Assembly (NCBI RefSeq): GCF_038957035.1
Contig: NZ_CP152412.1
Span: 2,910,501 to 2,974,500 of the forward strand
DNA length: 64,000 bases
Source: Bradyrhizobium sp. B097
Lineage (GTDB): Bacteria > Pseudomonadota > Alphaproteobacteria > Rhizobiales > Xanthobacteraceae
Reading direction: 5' to 3'
The position numbers and the translations under genes were made by a program. Shown piece after piece: positions 54,983-63,716 of the stretch (within the stretch, counting starts at the first letter, position 1; each line of letters starts with the position of its first letter). A model generated the notes under the pieces. The model was not told where the DNA came from. It searched no databases and worked only from the letters and a program-made list of their open reading frames with translations.

Positions 54983-56695
54983 ATGAGTGGAGACGACGTT
55001 CACAAGGTCCGCGCGTTCGAGCATCCTGGAGCAGGCAGGAAGCGCGCGAAAGCCACGCCCAAAGGACGCCAGGTCGACCCTGCGGCCGCTCATGAGATCG
55101 AGGCGCTGCTCGCGGATCGGCCGAGGCGTCGCGACCTGCTGATCGAATACCTGCATCTGATCCAGGACAAGTATCACCAGATCTCGGCGCAGCATCTTGC
55201 GGCGCTCGCCGACGAGATGAAGCTGTCATTCGCCGAAGTGTTCGAGACCGCGACCTTTTATGCGCATTTCGACATCGTGAAGGAAGGCGAGCCTGACATC
55301 GCGCCGCTCACCGTGCGTGTCTGCGATTCGCTGACCTGCGCGATGCTCGGCGGCGAGAAGCTTTTGAAGGACCTCCAGAATCGCGCCGGCCCCGGCATCC
55401 GCGTGGTGCGGGCGCCGTGCGTCGGCCGATGCGACACCGCACCCACCGCCGAGGTCGGCCACAACTTCGTCGATCATGCGACCGTCAGCAACGTGCTCGC
55501 TGCGACGAAGAGCGGCGACACCCATGTGCATCTACCCGCCTACATCGACTACGACGCCTATGTCGCCGACGGCGGATACAAGCTGCTGGCGCGGCTGCGC
55601 TCGGGCGAGTTGCCGCGGGAAGACCTTTTGAAGGCACTCGACGATGCGTCGCTGCGCGGTCTCGGCGGTGCCGGTTTCCCGACCGGCCGCAAATGGCGCG
55701 CCGTGCTCGGCGAGCCCGGTCCGCGGCTGATGGCGGTGAACGGCGACGAAGGCGAGCCCGGCACGTTCAAGGACCGATACTATCTCGAGACCGATCCGCA
55801 TCGTTTCCTCGAGGGCATGCTGATCGGGGCCCACGTGGTCGAGGCGCCCGAAGTCTACATCTACATCCGCGACGAGTACCCGGCCTGCCGCGAGATCCTT
55901 GCGCGCGAGATCGCAAAGCTTCCGCCTGGTGGACCTGTGCTGCATCTGCGGCGTGGCGCCGGCGCCTATATCTGCGGCGAGGAATCCTCGCTGCTGGAAT
56001 CGATCGAGGGCAAGCGCGGCCTGCCGCGGCACAAGCCGCCATATCCGTTCCAGGTCGGGCTGTTCGGCCTGCCGACGCTGATCAACAACATCGAGACGCT
56101 GTGGTGGGTGCGCGACATCGTCGAGAAGGGCGCCGAGTGGTGGAAGAGCCACGGCCGCAACGAGCGCCACGGCCTGCGCAGCTTCTCGGTGTCGGGACGT
56201 GTCAAGGATCCCGGCGTCAAGCTCGCGCCGGCCGGCATCACCCTGCGCCAGCTGATCGACGAGTTCTGCGGCGGCATGGCCGACGGCCATACTTTGCAGG
56301 CCTATCTGCCGGGCGGCGCGTCCGGCGGCATCCTGCCGGCCTCGATGGACGACATCCCGCTCGATTTCGGCACGCTGGAGAAATACGGCTGCTTCATCGG
56401 CTCCGCCGCGGTCATCGTGCTCTCGCAGGCCGATGACGTCAGGGAGGCCGCGCTGAACCTGATGAAGTTCTTCGAGGATGAGAGCTGCGGGCAATGCACG
56501 CCTTGCCGCGCAGGAACCGAGAAGGCGGCGCTCTTGATGCAGCAACCGGTCTGGAACAAGGAGCTGCTCGACCAATTGAGCCAGGCGATGCGCGATGCGT
56601 CGATCTGCGGGCTCGGTCAGGCGGCCTCCAATCCGCTGACCTCGGTGATCAAATATTTTCCGGACGGGTTTCGTCCGCAGCAAGCCGCCGAATAG
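54983..56695 (+). CDS. NAD-dependent formate dehydrogenase, diaphorase (NuoE-NuoF-like) subunit
   Basis: The 570-residue protein fuses two domains that are separate genes in FdsG/FdsB systems. Residues 50-170 are NuoE-like with a 2Fe-2S site CDSLTC and CVGRC. Residues 200-560 are NuoF-like, with GLGGAGFPTGRKW and GDEGEPGTFKDR for FMN/NADH, and a 4Fe-4S site CGQCTPC. It passes electrons from the catalytic subunit to NAD. This two-subunit form is like the Fdh1 enzyme of methylotrophs. The catalytic subunit follows 36 bases later. Confidence 0.93.
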   Translation: MSGDDVHKVRAFEHPGAGRKRAKATPKGRQVDPAAAHEIEALLADRPRRRDLLIEYLHLIQDKYHQISAQHLAALADEMKLSFAEVFETATFYAHFDIVKEGEPDIAPLTVRVCDSLTCAMLGGEKLLKDLQNRAGPGIRVVRAPCVGRCDTAPTAEVGHNFVDHATVSNVLAATKSGDTHVHLPAYIDYDAYVADGGYKLLARLRSGELPREDLLKALDDASLRGLGGAGFPTGRKWRAVLGEPGPRLMAVNGDEGEPGTFKDRYYLETDPHRFLEGMLIGAHVVEAPEVYIYIRDEYPACREILAREIAKLPPGGPVLHLRRGAGAYICGEESSLLESIEGKRGLPRHKPPYPFQVGLFGLPTLINNIETLWWVRDIVEKGAEWWKSHGRNERHGLRSFSVSGRVKDPGVKLAPAGITLRQLIDEFCGGMADGHTLQAYLPGGASGGILPASMDDIPLDFGTLEKYGCFIGSAAVIVLSQADDVREAALNLMKFFEDESCGQCTPCRAGTEKAALLMQQPVWNKELLDQLSQAMRDASICGLGQAASNPLTSVIKYFPDGFRPQQAAE

Positions 56696-56731
56696 GCGGA
56701 CCACGCAGGCGAACTTCGACGAGGATCTTGA

Positions 56732-59518
56732 ATGAGCAACAGTCAGAACTCCGGCCAGACGATCCAGTTCGAGCTCGACGGCCACCAGGTCGAAGCGCGG
56801 ACCGGCGAGACGATCTGGCAGGTCGCCAAGCGCCGGGGCACCGAGATCCCGCATCTGTGCTATTCGCCGGAGCCGGATTACAGGCCGGACGGCAATTGCC
56901 GCGCCTGCATGGTCGAGATCGAAGGCGAGCGCGTGCTGGCGGCGTCCTGCAAGCGGACGCCATCGGTCGGCATGAAGGTGAAGTCGGCCAGCCAGCGCGC
57001 GGTCGCGGCGCAGAAGATGGTGATGGAGCTGCTCGTCGCCGACCAGCCGGCGCGCGAGACCTCGCACGATCCGGACTCGAAATTCTGGCACTGGGCCGAG
57101 AAGACCGGCGTCACCGAGAGCCGCTTCCCCGCCACCGAACGCTGGCATGCCGACACCAGCCATCCGGCGATGCGCGTCAATCTCGACGCCTGCATCCAGT
57201 GTGGCCTGTGCGTGCGGGCGTGCCGCGAGGTCCAGGTCAACGATGTGATCGGCATGGCTTATCGTAGTCACGGCTCGAAAATCGTGTTCGACTTCGACGA
57301 TCCGATGGGCGAATCGACCTGCGTCGCCTGCGGCGAATGCGTCCAGGCGTGTCCGACCGGCGCGCTGATGCCGGCTGTCATGCTCGACGACAAGCAGACC
57401 CGCGTCGTCTATCCCGACCGCAAGGTGGACTCGCTGTGCCCGTATTGCGGCGTCGGCTGCCAGGTCACCTACGAGGTCAAGGACGAGAAGGTGATCTACG
57501 CGGAAGGCCGTGATGGTCCCGCCAATCACAACCGGCTCTGCGTCAAGGGCCGCTTCGGCTTCGACTACATCCACCATCCGAACCGGCTGACCAAGCCGCT
57601 GGTGCGGCTGCCGGGCGTGAAGAAGGATGCCAACGACCAGGTCGATCCGGCCAATCCCTACACCCATTTCCGCGAGGCCTCCTGGGAAGAGGCGCTCGAT
57701 CTGGCCGCGGCGGGCCTGACGAAAATCCGCGACGAGAAGGGCGCCAAGGCGCTCGCCGGGTTCGGCTCGGCCAAGGGCTCGAACGAGGAAGCCTATCTGT
57801 TCCAGAAGCTGGTCCGCACCGGCTTCGGCTCCAACAATGTCGATCACTGCACGCGGCTGTGTCACGCCTCGTCGGTGGCGGCCTTGTTCGAGGGGCTGAG
57901 CTCCGGCGCGGTGTCGGCGCCGTTCTCGGCCGCCGCCGACGCCGAGGTGATCTGGGTGATCGGCGCCAATCCGACCGTGAACCATCCGGTTGCCGCGACC
58001 TTCATCAAGAACGCCGCCAAGCGCGGCGCCAAGCTGTACGTGATGGATCCGCGGCGGCAGGCGCTGTCGCGCCACGCCACGCAGCATCTCGCCTTCAAGC
58101 CGGGCAGCGACGTCGCGATGCTGAACGCGATGATCCACACCATCATCACCGAAGGCCTGACCGACGAGCAGTACATCGCCGGCTACACCGAGGGCTACGA
58201 AGACCTCAAGGCCAAGATCGTCGACTTCACGCCCGAGAAGATGTCGCCGATCTGCGGCATCCCGGCCGAGACGCTGCGCGAGGTGGCGCGTGACTACGCC
58301 CGCGCCAAGTCGTCGATCATCTTCTGGGGCATGGGCATCAGCCAGCATGTCCACGGCACTGACAATGCGCGCTGCCTGATTGCGCTCGCACTGATCACCG
58401 GCCAGGTCGGCCGCCCCGGCACCGGACTGCATCCGCTGCGCGGCCAGAACAATGTGCAGGGCGCTTCCGACGCCGGCCTGATCCCGATGTTCCTGCCGGA
58501 CTATCAGCCGGTCGGCCGCGACGACATGCGCGGCGCCTTCGAAAAGCTGTGGGGGCAGCAGCTCGATCCGGTGCGCGGGCTGACCGTCGTCGAGATCATG
58601 AACGCGATCCACGCCGGCGAAATCCACGGCATGTATGTCGAGGGCGAAAATCCGGCGATGTCCGATCCGGATTTGCAGCACGCGCGCCAGGCGCTGGCGA
58701 AGCTCGATCATCTCGTGGTGCAGGATTTGTTCGTCACCGAGACCGCGTTCCACGCCGACGTCATCCTGCCGGCCTCGGCGTTTGCCGAAAAGTCCGGCTC
58801 CTTCACCAACACCGATCGCCGCGTGCAACTGGCGCGCGAGGTGATCAAGCCGCCGGGCGACGCAAGGCAGGATCTCTGGATCATCCAGGAGATCGCCAAG
58901 CGGATGGGACTGCAGTGGAATTATGCCGGGCCGGGTGAGGTCTTCACCGAGATGGCGGAGCTGATGCCGTCGCTCAAGAACATCACCTGGGAGCGGCTGG
59001 TTCGCGAGGGCGCGGTGACCTATCCGGTCGACGATCCCGACAAGCCGGGTAATGAGATCATCTTCACGACCGGTTTTCCCACCGAGAGCGGCCGCGGCAA
59101 GATCGTGCCGGCCAAGGTGATCCCGCCGGACGAATTGCCCGACGACGAGTACCCGATGGTGCTGTCGACCGGCCGCGTGCTCGAGCATTGGCACACCGGC
59201 TCGATGACGCGTCGCGCGCAGGTGCTGGACCAGATCGAGCCCGAAGCGGTCGCGTTCATGACGCCGAAGGACATGCGCAAGAAGGGGCTCGCACCCGGCG
59301 ACTTCATCCGCCTCGAGACGCGCCGCGGCGCGGTCGAGGTCAAGGTGCGCGCCGACCGCGACGTGCCGGAGAACATGGTCTTCATGCCGTTCTGCTACGC
59401 GGAAGCGGCGGCGAATTTGCTGACCAACCCGGCGCTCGATCCGTTCGGCAAGATTCCGGAGTTCAAGTTCTGCGCGGTCCGCGCCGAGAAGATCGATATC
59501 CGGACGGCGGCGGAATAG
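56732..59518 (+). CDS. NAD-dependent formate dehydrogenase, catalytic (alpha) subunit
   Basis: The 928-residue molybdo- or tungsto-enzyme oxidises formate to CO2 in the cytoplasm. The N-terminal NuoG-like region carries a 2Fe-2S site (CYSPEP, NCRACMVEI) and two ferredoxin clusters (CIQCGLCVRAC, CVACGECVQAC). A further 4Fe-4S site (CPYCGVGC) opens the bis-MGD domain. The metal ligand is cysteine, C377 in VDHCTRLCHASS, followed by the conserved H378, so no selenocysteine is needed. It follows its diaphorase subunit, and MobA, FdhD and MoeA encoded upstream mature it. No FdsD-like small subunit is seen. Confidence 0.96.
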   Translation: MSNSQNSGQTIQFELDGHQVEARTGETIWQVAKRRGTEIPHLCYSPEPDYRPDGNCRACMVEIEGERVLAASCKRTPSVGMKVKSASQRAVAAQKMVMELLVADQPARETSHDPDSKFWHWAEKTGVTESRFPATERWHADTSHPAMRVNLDACIQCGLCVRACREVQVNDVIGMAYRSHGSKIVFDFDDPMGESTCVACGECVQACPTGALMPAVMLDDKQTRVVYPDRKVDSLCPYCGVGCQVTYEVKDEKVIYAEGRDGPANHNRLCVKGRFGFDYIHHPNRLTKPLVRLPGVKKDANDQVDPANPYTHFREASWEEALDLAAAGLTKIRDEKGAKALAGFGSAKGSNEEAYLFQKLVRTGFGSNNVDHCTRLCHASSVAALFEGLSSGAVSAPFSAAADAEVIWVIGANPTVNHPVAATFIKNAAKRGAKLYVMDPRRQALSRHATQHLAFKPGSDVAMLNAMIHTIITEGLTDEQYIAGYTEGYEDLKAKIVDFTPEKMSPICGIPAETLREVARDYARAKSSIIFWGMGISQHVHGTDNARCLIALALITGQVGRPGTGLHPLRGQNNVQGASDAGLIPMFLPDYQPVGRDDMRGAFEKLWGQQLDPVRGLTVVEIMNAIHAGEIHGMYVEGENPAMSDPDLQHARQALAKLDHLVVQDLFVTETAFHADVILPASAFAEKSGSFTNTDRRVQLAREVIKPPGDARQDLWIIQEIAKRMGLQWNYAGPGEVFTEMAELMPSLKNITWERLVREGAVTYPVDDPDKPGNEIIFTTGFPTESGRGKIVPAKVIPPDELPDDEYPMVLSTGRVLEHWHTGSMTRRAQVLDQIEPEAVAFMTPKDMRKKGLAPGDFIRLETRRGAVEVKVRADRDVPENMVFMPFCYAEAAANLLTNPALDPFGKIPEFKFCAVRAEKIDIRTAAE

Positions 59519-59574
59519 CCGTCCGGGCCAAAACAAAACGCAACGCGGCGACGCGAACCCGCAGGGAGATCAGC

Positions 59575-60369
59575 ATGCGAACGATCATCGTCGGAGCACT
59601 TTGCGCCATCGCAATGGTCGCGAGCGCACACGCCGCGGTCAAGGAAGAGCTGGTCACCTACTCGGACGGCGAGACCACGATGAAGGGCTTCGTGGTCTAT
59701 GACGACGCGAGCCAGGCCAAGCGGCCCGGCATCGTCATGGTGCACGAATGGTGGGGCATCACCCCGCATATCCACAACGAGGCGCGGAAGTTCGCGGAGC
59801 AGGGGTACGTGGCCTTCATTGCGGACATGTACGGCGACGCCAAGACCGCCGACAACCCGAAGGACGCCGGCGCGCTCGCGGGGTCGGTGATGAAGGATGC
59901 GAAGGTGATGGAGCAGCGCTTCAACGCCGCGCGCGAGCAGCTCGCCAAGCAGGCCTCGGTCAATCCGCAGCGGATCGGCGCCGTCGGCTACTGCTTCGGC
60001 GGCGCGGTGGTGCTGAACATGGCGCGCACCGGCGCCGATCTCGCCGCCGTTGCCGGCTTTCACGCTACGCTCGGTCTCAATACTCCCGCACCGGCGCCAG
60101 GCACCGTCAAGGCGAAAATCCTGATTCTGAACGGCGCCGACGACCCGTTCGTGAAACGCGAGCAGTACGATGCGCTGAAGAAGGATTTCGACGCAGCGAA
60201 GGCCGATTACCGGATCATCGAATATCCGGGCGCCGTGCACGCGTTCACGAACCCCGAAGCCACCGAGCTCGGCAAGAAGTTCAACCTGCCGCTCAGATAC
60301 GACGCCAAGGCCGATCAGGAATCGAAGGCCGCGGCAGCCAAGCTGTTTGCTGCGAACCTTCAGAAATGA
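59575..60369 (+). CDS. Dienelactone hydrolase family protein, exported
   Basis: A 264-residue protein with a signal peptide (to SAHAA, about residue 22) and an alpha/beta-hydrolase core. The cysteine nucleophile is in GAVGYCFGGAVV and the histidine in PGAVHAFTNPEA; an aspartate lies in LNGADDPFV. The dienelactone hydrolase group opens cyclic lactones, but the natural substrate here is unknown. GGGAGATC precedes the ATG. It follows the formate dehydrogenase gene by 56 bases and might be read through from it. Confidence 0.9.
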   Translation: MRTIIVGALCAIAMVASAHAAVKEELVTYSDGETTMKGFVVYDDASQAKRPGIVMVHEWWGITPHIHNEARKFAEQGYVAFIADMYGDAKTADNPKDAGALAGSVMKDAKVMEQRFNAAREQLAKQASVNPQRIGAVGYCFGGAVVLNMARTGADLAAVAGFHATLGLNTPAPAPGTVKAKILILNGADDPFVKREQYDALKKDFDAAKADYRIIEYPGAVHAFTNPEATELGKKFNLPLRYDAKADQESKAAAAKLFAANLQK

Positions 60370-60400
60370 GCCAACGGGCCGCCGACATGGTGCCGCAGCC

Positions 60401-61135
60401 TTGACGCCGGCAATCGCAGATCCCCCGGAAACGATCAGGGTCATCATTTCCGGCGGCTTCGCGGCGGTCTATCGGGAAGTGCTGCCCGAATTCGAGCGCA
60501 GCACCGGCATCAAGGTGGAAACCGGATCCGGCGCGTCGGAGGGCACCGGTCCGAAAACGATCAGGCACCAGCTTGCGCACGGCATCAAGGCGGATGTGGT
60601 GATCCTTTCGCGCGAGGGACTTCGCGGGCTGAACGAAGACGGGCGGATCCGTGCGGGATCCGACACCGGCCTCGCGACGGCTCCCTTGGCGGCCGCGGTT
60701 CGCTCAGGCTCTGCGAAGCCGGACATCGGCAACGCTGCCGCGCTCAGGACAACCTTGATCGATGCGGGCCAGGTGGTGGCGCCAAGCAGCACGAGCGGAC
60801 AATTCGTCCGCGACAAGGTCTTCCCCAGGCTGAACCTGCCGGACACGGTGCAGCTCACCCTCGAGGCGCGCGGAATCGAGGCGGCCGAAGCGCTGCGCGC
60901 GGGCAAGGCGAATGTCTCGATCGGACCGACCAGCGAGCTGGTTCAGGAGACCGGCATCGAGGTCGTCGGTCTGCTGCCTGCGGATCTGCAGCTTGTGCAG
61001 ACCTTCACCGCCGCTGTCGTCAGCGACTCAAAGTCGCCTGACGCAGCCAGGCGTCTGATCGATTTTCTTTCCTCGGATACCGCTATCTTGCGCGCGGCAA
61101 TCAAGCGGGCCGGCATGGAGCGGCCCGGCGGATAG
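60401..61135 (+). CDS. ModA-like/extracellular substrate-binding protein lacking an evident signal peptide
   Basis: The 244-residue frame begins at or before a TTG and matches a type II periplasmic binding protein from IRVIISGGFAAVYREVLPEF onward, with NVSIGPTSELVQETG near the end. No ATG or GTG lies in frame upstream, and the residues before the fold (GAAALTPAIADPPE) look like only the end of a signal peptide. Reading upstream at 60347 only enters the hydrolase gene. So the gene may have lost its start and signal hydrophobic part. It may bind molybdate or a related anion, which would fit the locus, but this is not shown. Confidence 0.6.
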   Translation: MTPAIADPPETIRVIISGGFAAVYREVLPEFERSTGIKVETGSGASEGTGPKTIRHQLAHGIKADVVILSREGLRGLNEDGRIRAGSDTGLATAPLAAAVRSGSAKPDIGNAAALRTTLIDAGQVVAPSSTSGQFVRDKVFPRLNLPDTVQLTLEARGIEAAEALRAGKANVSIGPTSELVQETGIEVVGLLPADLQLVQTFTAAVVSDSKSPDAARRLIDFLSSDTAILRAAIKRAGMERPGG

Positions 61136-61175
61136 GCTGCCGTCGCCGACTGTTGCGCTGATCTCGCGGCGCAGC

Positions 61176-61712
61176 TCAGCGATCGCTGGCGCCGGGTGCC
61201 ACGTTGAGCGGTGCGCCACCGGTCGAAATCGGACCTGCCGGTTTTGGCGCCCGAGCCGGCGGCGGCTTTCGGGGCTTCGGGGCAGCCTGCGCGACCGGCG
61301 CGCGCGGCTGGTCGGCCGCTGCGGTGGCCGGCAATGGCACGGGGGCTGGAGCCGGGCGCTGTAGCGCGTCGACCTTCGACGTCAGGCTCGCCAATTGGTC
61401 GACGACGGCCTTCAGCTGCTCCTGCTGGTCCGCGACCGACTTGCCGAGTGCGCCGATGTCATCCTCGAGCTTCTGCTGGGTCGCGAGCAGATCCGGCAAC
61501 GTCTCCTTGTCGCCTGCGGCCACCCTGTCGCTGGCCGCAGCGTTGCCCAGGGACGGGACCAGCGGCGCGATCTGCGGCCAGGCGTAGACACCCCCGGCGC
61601 CCGCACAGGCGAGGACGACGATCAGCAGGAACCACGGCCAGCGGCGCCGCGCGGCGGGAATCGGGCTTGACGGCGCATGGTGCTGCCATGCCTGGTCGGA
61701 ATCGTTGGTCAC
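61176..61712 (-). CDS. Membrane-anchored coiled-coil, proline-rich protein
   Basis: A 178-residue protein with one N-terminal transmembrane helix (about residues 25-45), then a coiled-coil region (residues 70-115, DLLATQQKLEDDIGALGKSV and following), then a Pro/Ala/Lys-rich tail. It probably projects into the periplasm. I do not recognise a named family. It is divergent from exoD and shares the promoter region with it. Confidence 0.65.
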   Translation of the reverse strand: MTNDSDQAWQHHAPSSPIPAARRRWPWFLLIVVLACAGAGGVYAWPQIAPLVPSLGNAAASDRVAAGDKETLPDLLATQQKLEDDIGALGKSVADQQEQLKAVVDQLASLTSKVDALQRPAPAPVPLPATAAADQPRAPVAQAAPKPRKPPPARAPKPAGPISTGGAPLNVAPGASDR

Positions 61713-61777
61713 CCATGCTTCCTAGTCTGCTTCGGCAGCTGTTGCAATCGATGCCGAGTCTGACCACTTTGGCAGCT

Positions 61778-62389
61778 ATGTCCCCTTCGTCCGGAGCCCC
61801 ATTGGCGCCCACGCACACGTCCCAACTTCTTGAGGAACTCGTCGCTCAAGCACCGGACGGCCCCGTCGATCTCGAATGGCTCCTCAGCAACCTGGACAAG
61901 CGGTCGTTCGGCCTGCTCCTGCTGCTGCTGGGGCTGCTGGTCATCATCCCCGGCGTGGCGACGGTTGCGACGCTGGCGCTGCTGTTTCCGGCGGTCGAGA
62001 TGATGCGTGGCCGCAGCGCGCCGTCGTTTCCGCGCTTCCTGTCGAAGCGACAGTTCGATTTCAAGCGCTTCAAGCGGTTCACCGTCCTCGTGCGTCCAAT
62101 GTTGCAGGCGATCGAGCGCATCAGCCGGCCGCGCTGGGACGCGCGCCGCGACGTGATCGACCGCCTCGTCGGATTGGTGGTGTTTCTCCTCGCCTTCTCG
62201 GCAGGCTGGCCGCTGCCTCTGGTCAACGTCATTCCGGGAATGGTGGTCGTCCTGATCGCGGTCGCCTACCTGCAGGAGGACGGCCTGCTGTTGACGATCG
62301 CGATGGCGGCGGCGCTGATCTGCCTGCTCGGGCTCGGATGGACGCTCTGGGCGACGTTCGGAGCCGTGATGAGCTGGATGGGGCTTTGA
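61778..62389 (+). CDS. ExoD family membrane protein
   Basis: The 203-residue protein has a soluble start, LLEELVAQAPDGPVDLEWLLSNLDKRSFG, then hydrophobic helices with LLLLLGLLVIIPGVATVATL and a C-terminal pair ending MGL. This is the exopolysaccharide-synthesis ExoD pattern, found in rhizobia and needed for normal exopolysaccharide and nodule invasion in Sinorhizobium. An ATG at 61715, 3 bases from the divergent gene, is an alternative start; the shorter product matches family length better. Confidence 0.85.
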   Translation: MSPSSGAPLAPTHTSQLLEELVAQAPDGPVDLEWLLSNLDKRSFGLLLLLLGLLVIIPGVATVATLALLFPAVEMMRGRSAPSFPRFLSKRQFDFKRFKRFTVLVRPMLQAIERISRPRWDARRDVIDRLVGLVVFLLAFSAGWPLPLVNVIPGMVVVLIAVAYLQEDGLLLTIAMAAALICLLGLGWTLWATFGAVMSWMGL

Positions 62390-62504
62390 CGTTCGACGGC
62401 TAGAGCAGTTCGATGTCCCGACTTCAGGGGTCGACATCTCGCGCGGGCTTGATCATGATCTCGCCCGACGTCGCGGCAAACAGCGACGCGAATGGGGAGA
62501 ACAC

Positions 62505-63716
62505 ATGCGTTGCATCACGCTCGCGGCCATCGCCGCGCTTAGCCTTGTTTCCACTTCGGCGGTTCTCGCTGCCGACAAGAAATACGATCCCGGCGCCAGC
62601 GATACCGAAATCAAGATCGGGCAGACCATGCCTTACAGCGGTCCGGCTTCGGCGTATGGCACGCAGGGCAGGGCCGAGGCCGCATACTGGAAGATGATCA
62701 ACAGCCAGGGCGGAATCAACGGCCGGAAGATCACGCTGCTGAGCATGGACGACGGCTATAGCCCGCCGAAGACGGTGGAGCAGACACGCAAGCTCGTGGA
62801 GCAGGATGAGATCCTTGCCAATATCGGCTCACTGGGCACACCGACAAATTCGTCGATCCAAAAATATCTGAACGGCAAGAAGATCCCGCATCTGTTGATC
62901 TCCACCGGGGCCTCGAAGTGGAACGATGCGAAGGAATTCCCGTGGACCACGCCGTTCTATCCGCCCTATGCGCAGGAAGCGAAGATCTACGCCAAGTACA
63001 TCGCCAAGGAGCTGCCCAACGCGAAGATCGGCGTGATCTACCAGAACGACGACTTCGGCAAGGACTATCTGAAGGGCTTCAAGGAGGGGCTGGGTGAGAA
63101 GGCCGGTCTCATCGTCAAGGAGCTCAGCTACGAGGTGACCGATCCCACGATCGATTCCCAGATCGTCAATCTGAAAGCCGCGGGCGCCGATGTCCTGATG
63201 ACGATCACGACGCCGAAGTTCGGCGCGCAGGCGATCCGTAAGGTTACCGATCTCGGCTGGAAGCCGACGCACTTCATCGTATCCGTCGCCAGTTCGATCG
63301 GCGGTGTGCTCGAGCCTGCCGGCCTGGAAGCATCCACCGGCCTCATGACGGCGTTGGCGACCAAGGTGGTGGGCGACCCGGCATGGGACACCGACAAGGG
63401 CGTGCAGGATTATCTCGCCTTCATGAAGCAGTGGTATCCGGAAGGCAATCCGATCGATGGCAGCAACCAGATCGGTTATCTGTCCGCGCAGTTCACGGCG
63501 ATCATCCTGAAGAACTGCGGAGACGTGCTGACCCGCGAGAATCTGCTGAAGCAGGCCACCAACCTGAGCAAGGTCTCGCTGCCGCTGTTGCTGCCGGGCA
63601 TCACGGTATCGGTGTCGCCGACGGACTATTCCACCTTCGACACGTTCAAGCTCGCGAAGTTCGACGGCAAGACATGGAAGTTCTTTGGCGAGAACATCAG
63701 CACCGCGTCGCGGTGA
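62505..63716 (+). CDS. Branched-chain amino-acid-type ABC importer, binding protein (second)
   Basis: The 403-residue periplasmic protein has a signal peptide (to TSAVLAA, about residue 23) and a Liv-type fold: EIKIGQTMPYSGPASAYGTQ, NSQGGINGRKITLLSMDDGY and VIYQNDDFGKDYLKGFKEG. It differs clearly from the binding protein at 36551. GGGGAGAAC precedes the ATG. No ATPase or permease lies beside it within the window, so it is an orphan binding protein or its partners are beyond the right edge. Confidence 0.93.
   Translation: MRCITLAAIAALSLVSTSAVLAADKKYDPGASDTEIKIGQTMPYSGPASAYGTQGRAEAAYWKMINSQGGINGRKITLLSMDDGYSPPKTVEQTRKLVEQDEILANIGSLGTPTNSSIQKYLNGKKIPHLLISTGASKWNDAKEFPWTTPFYPPYAQEAKIYAKYIAKELPNAKIGVIYQNDDFGKDYLKGFKEGLGEKAGLIVKELSYEVTDPTIDSQIVNLKAAGADVLMTITTPKFGAQAIRKVTDLGWKPTHFIVSVASSIGGVLEPAGLEASTGLMTALATKVVGDPAWDTDKGVQDYLAFMKQWYPEGNPIDGSNQIGYLSAQFTAIILKNCGDVLTRENLLKQATNLSKVSLPLLLPGITVSVSPTDYSTFDTFKLAKFDGKTWKFFGENISTASR

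Noticed and set aside
55532..59536. A 1334-codon open frame on the reverse strand
   Set aside because: It lies antisense to both formate dehydrogenase genes, which have unmistakable cofactor motifs. Its composition is the Arg/Asp/Gly/His-rich type produced by the complement of high-GC coding DNA.
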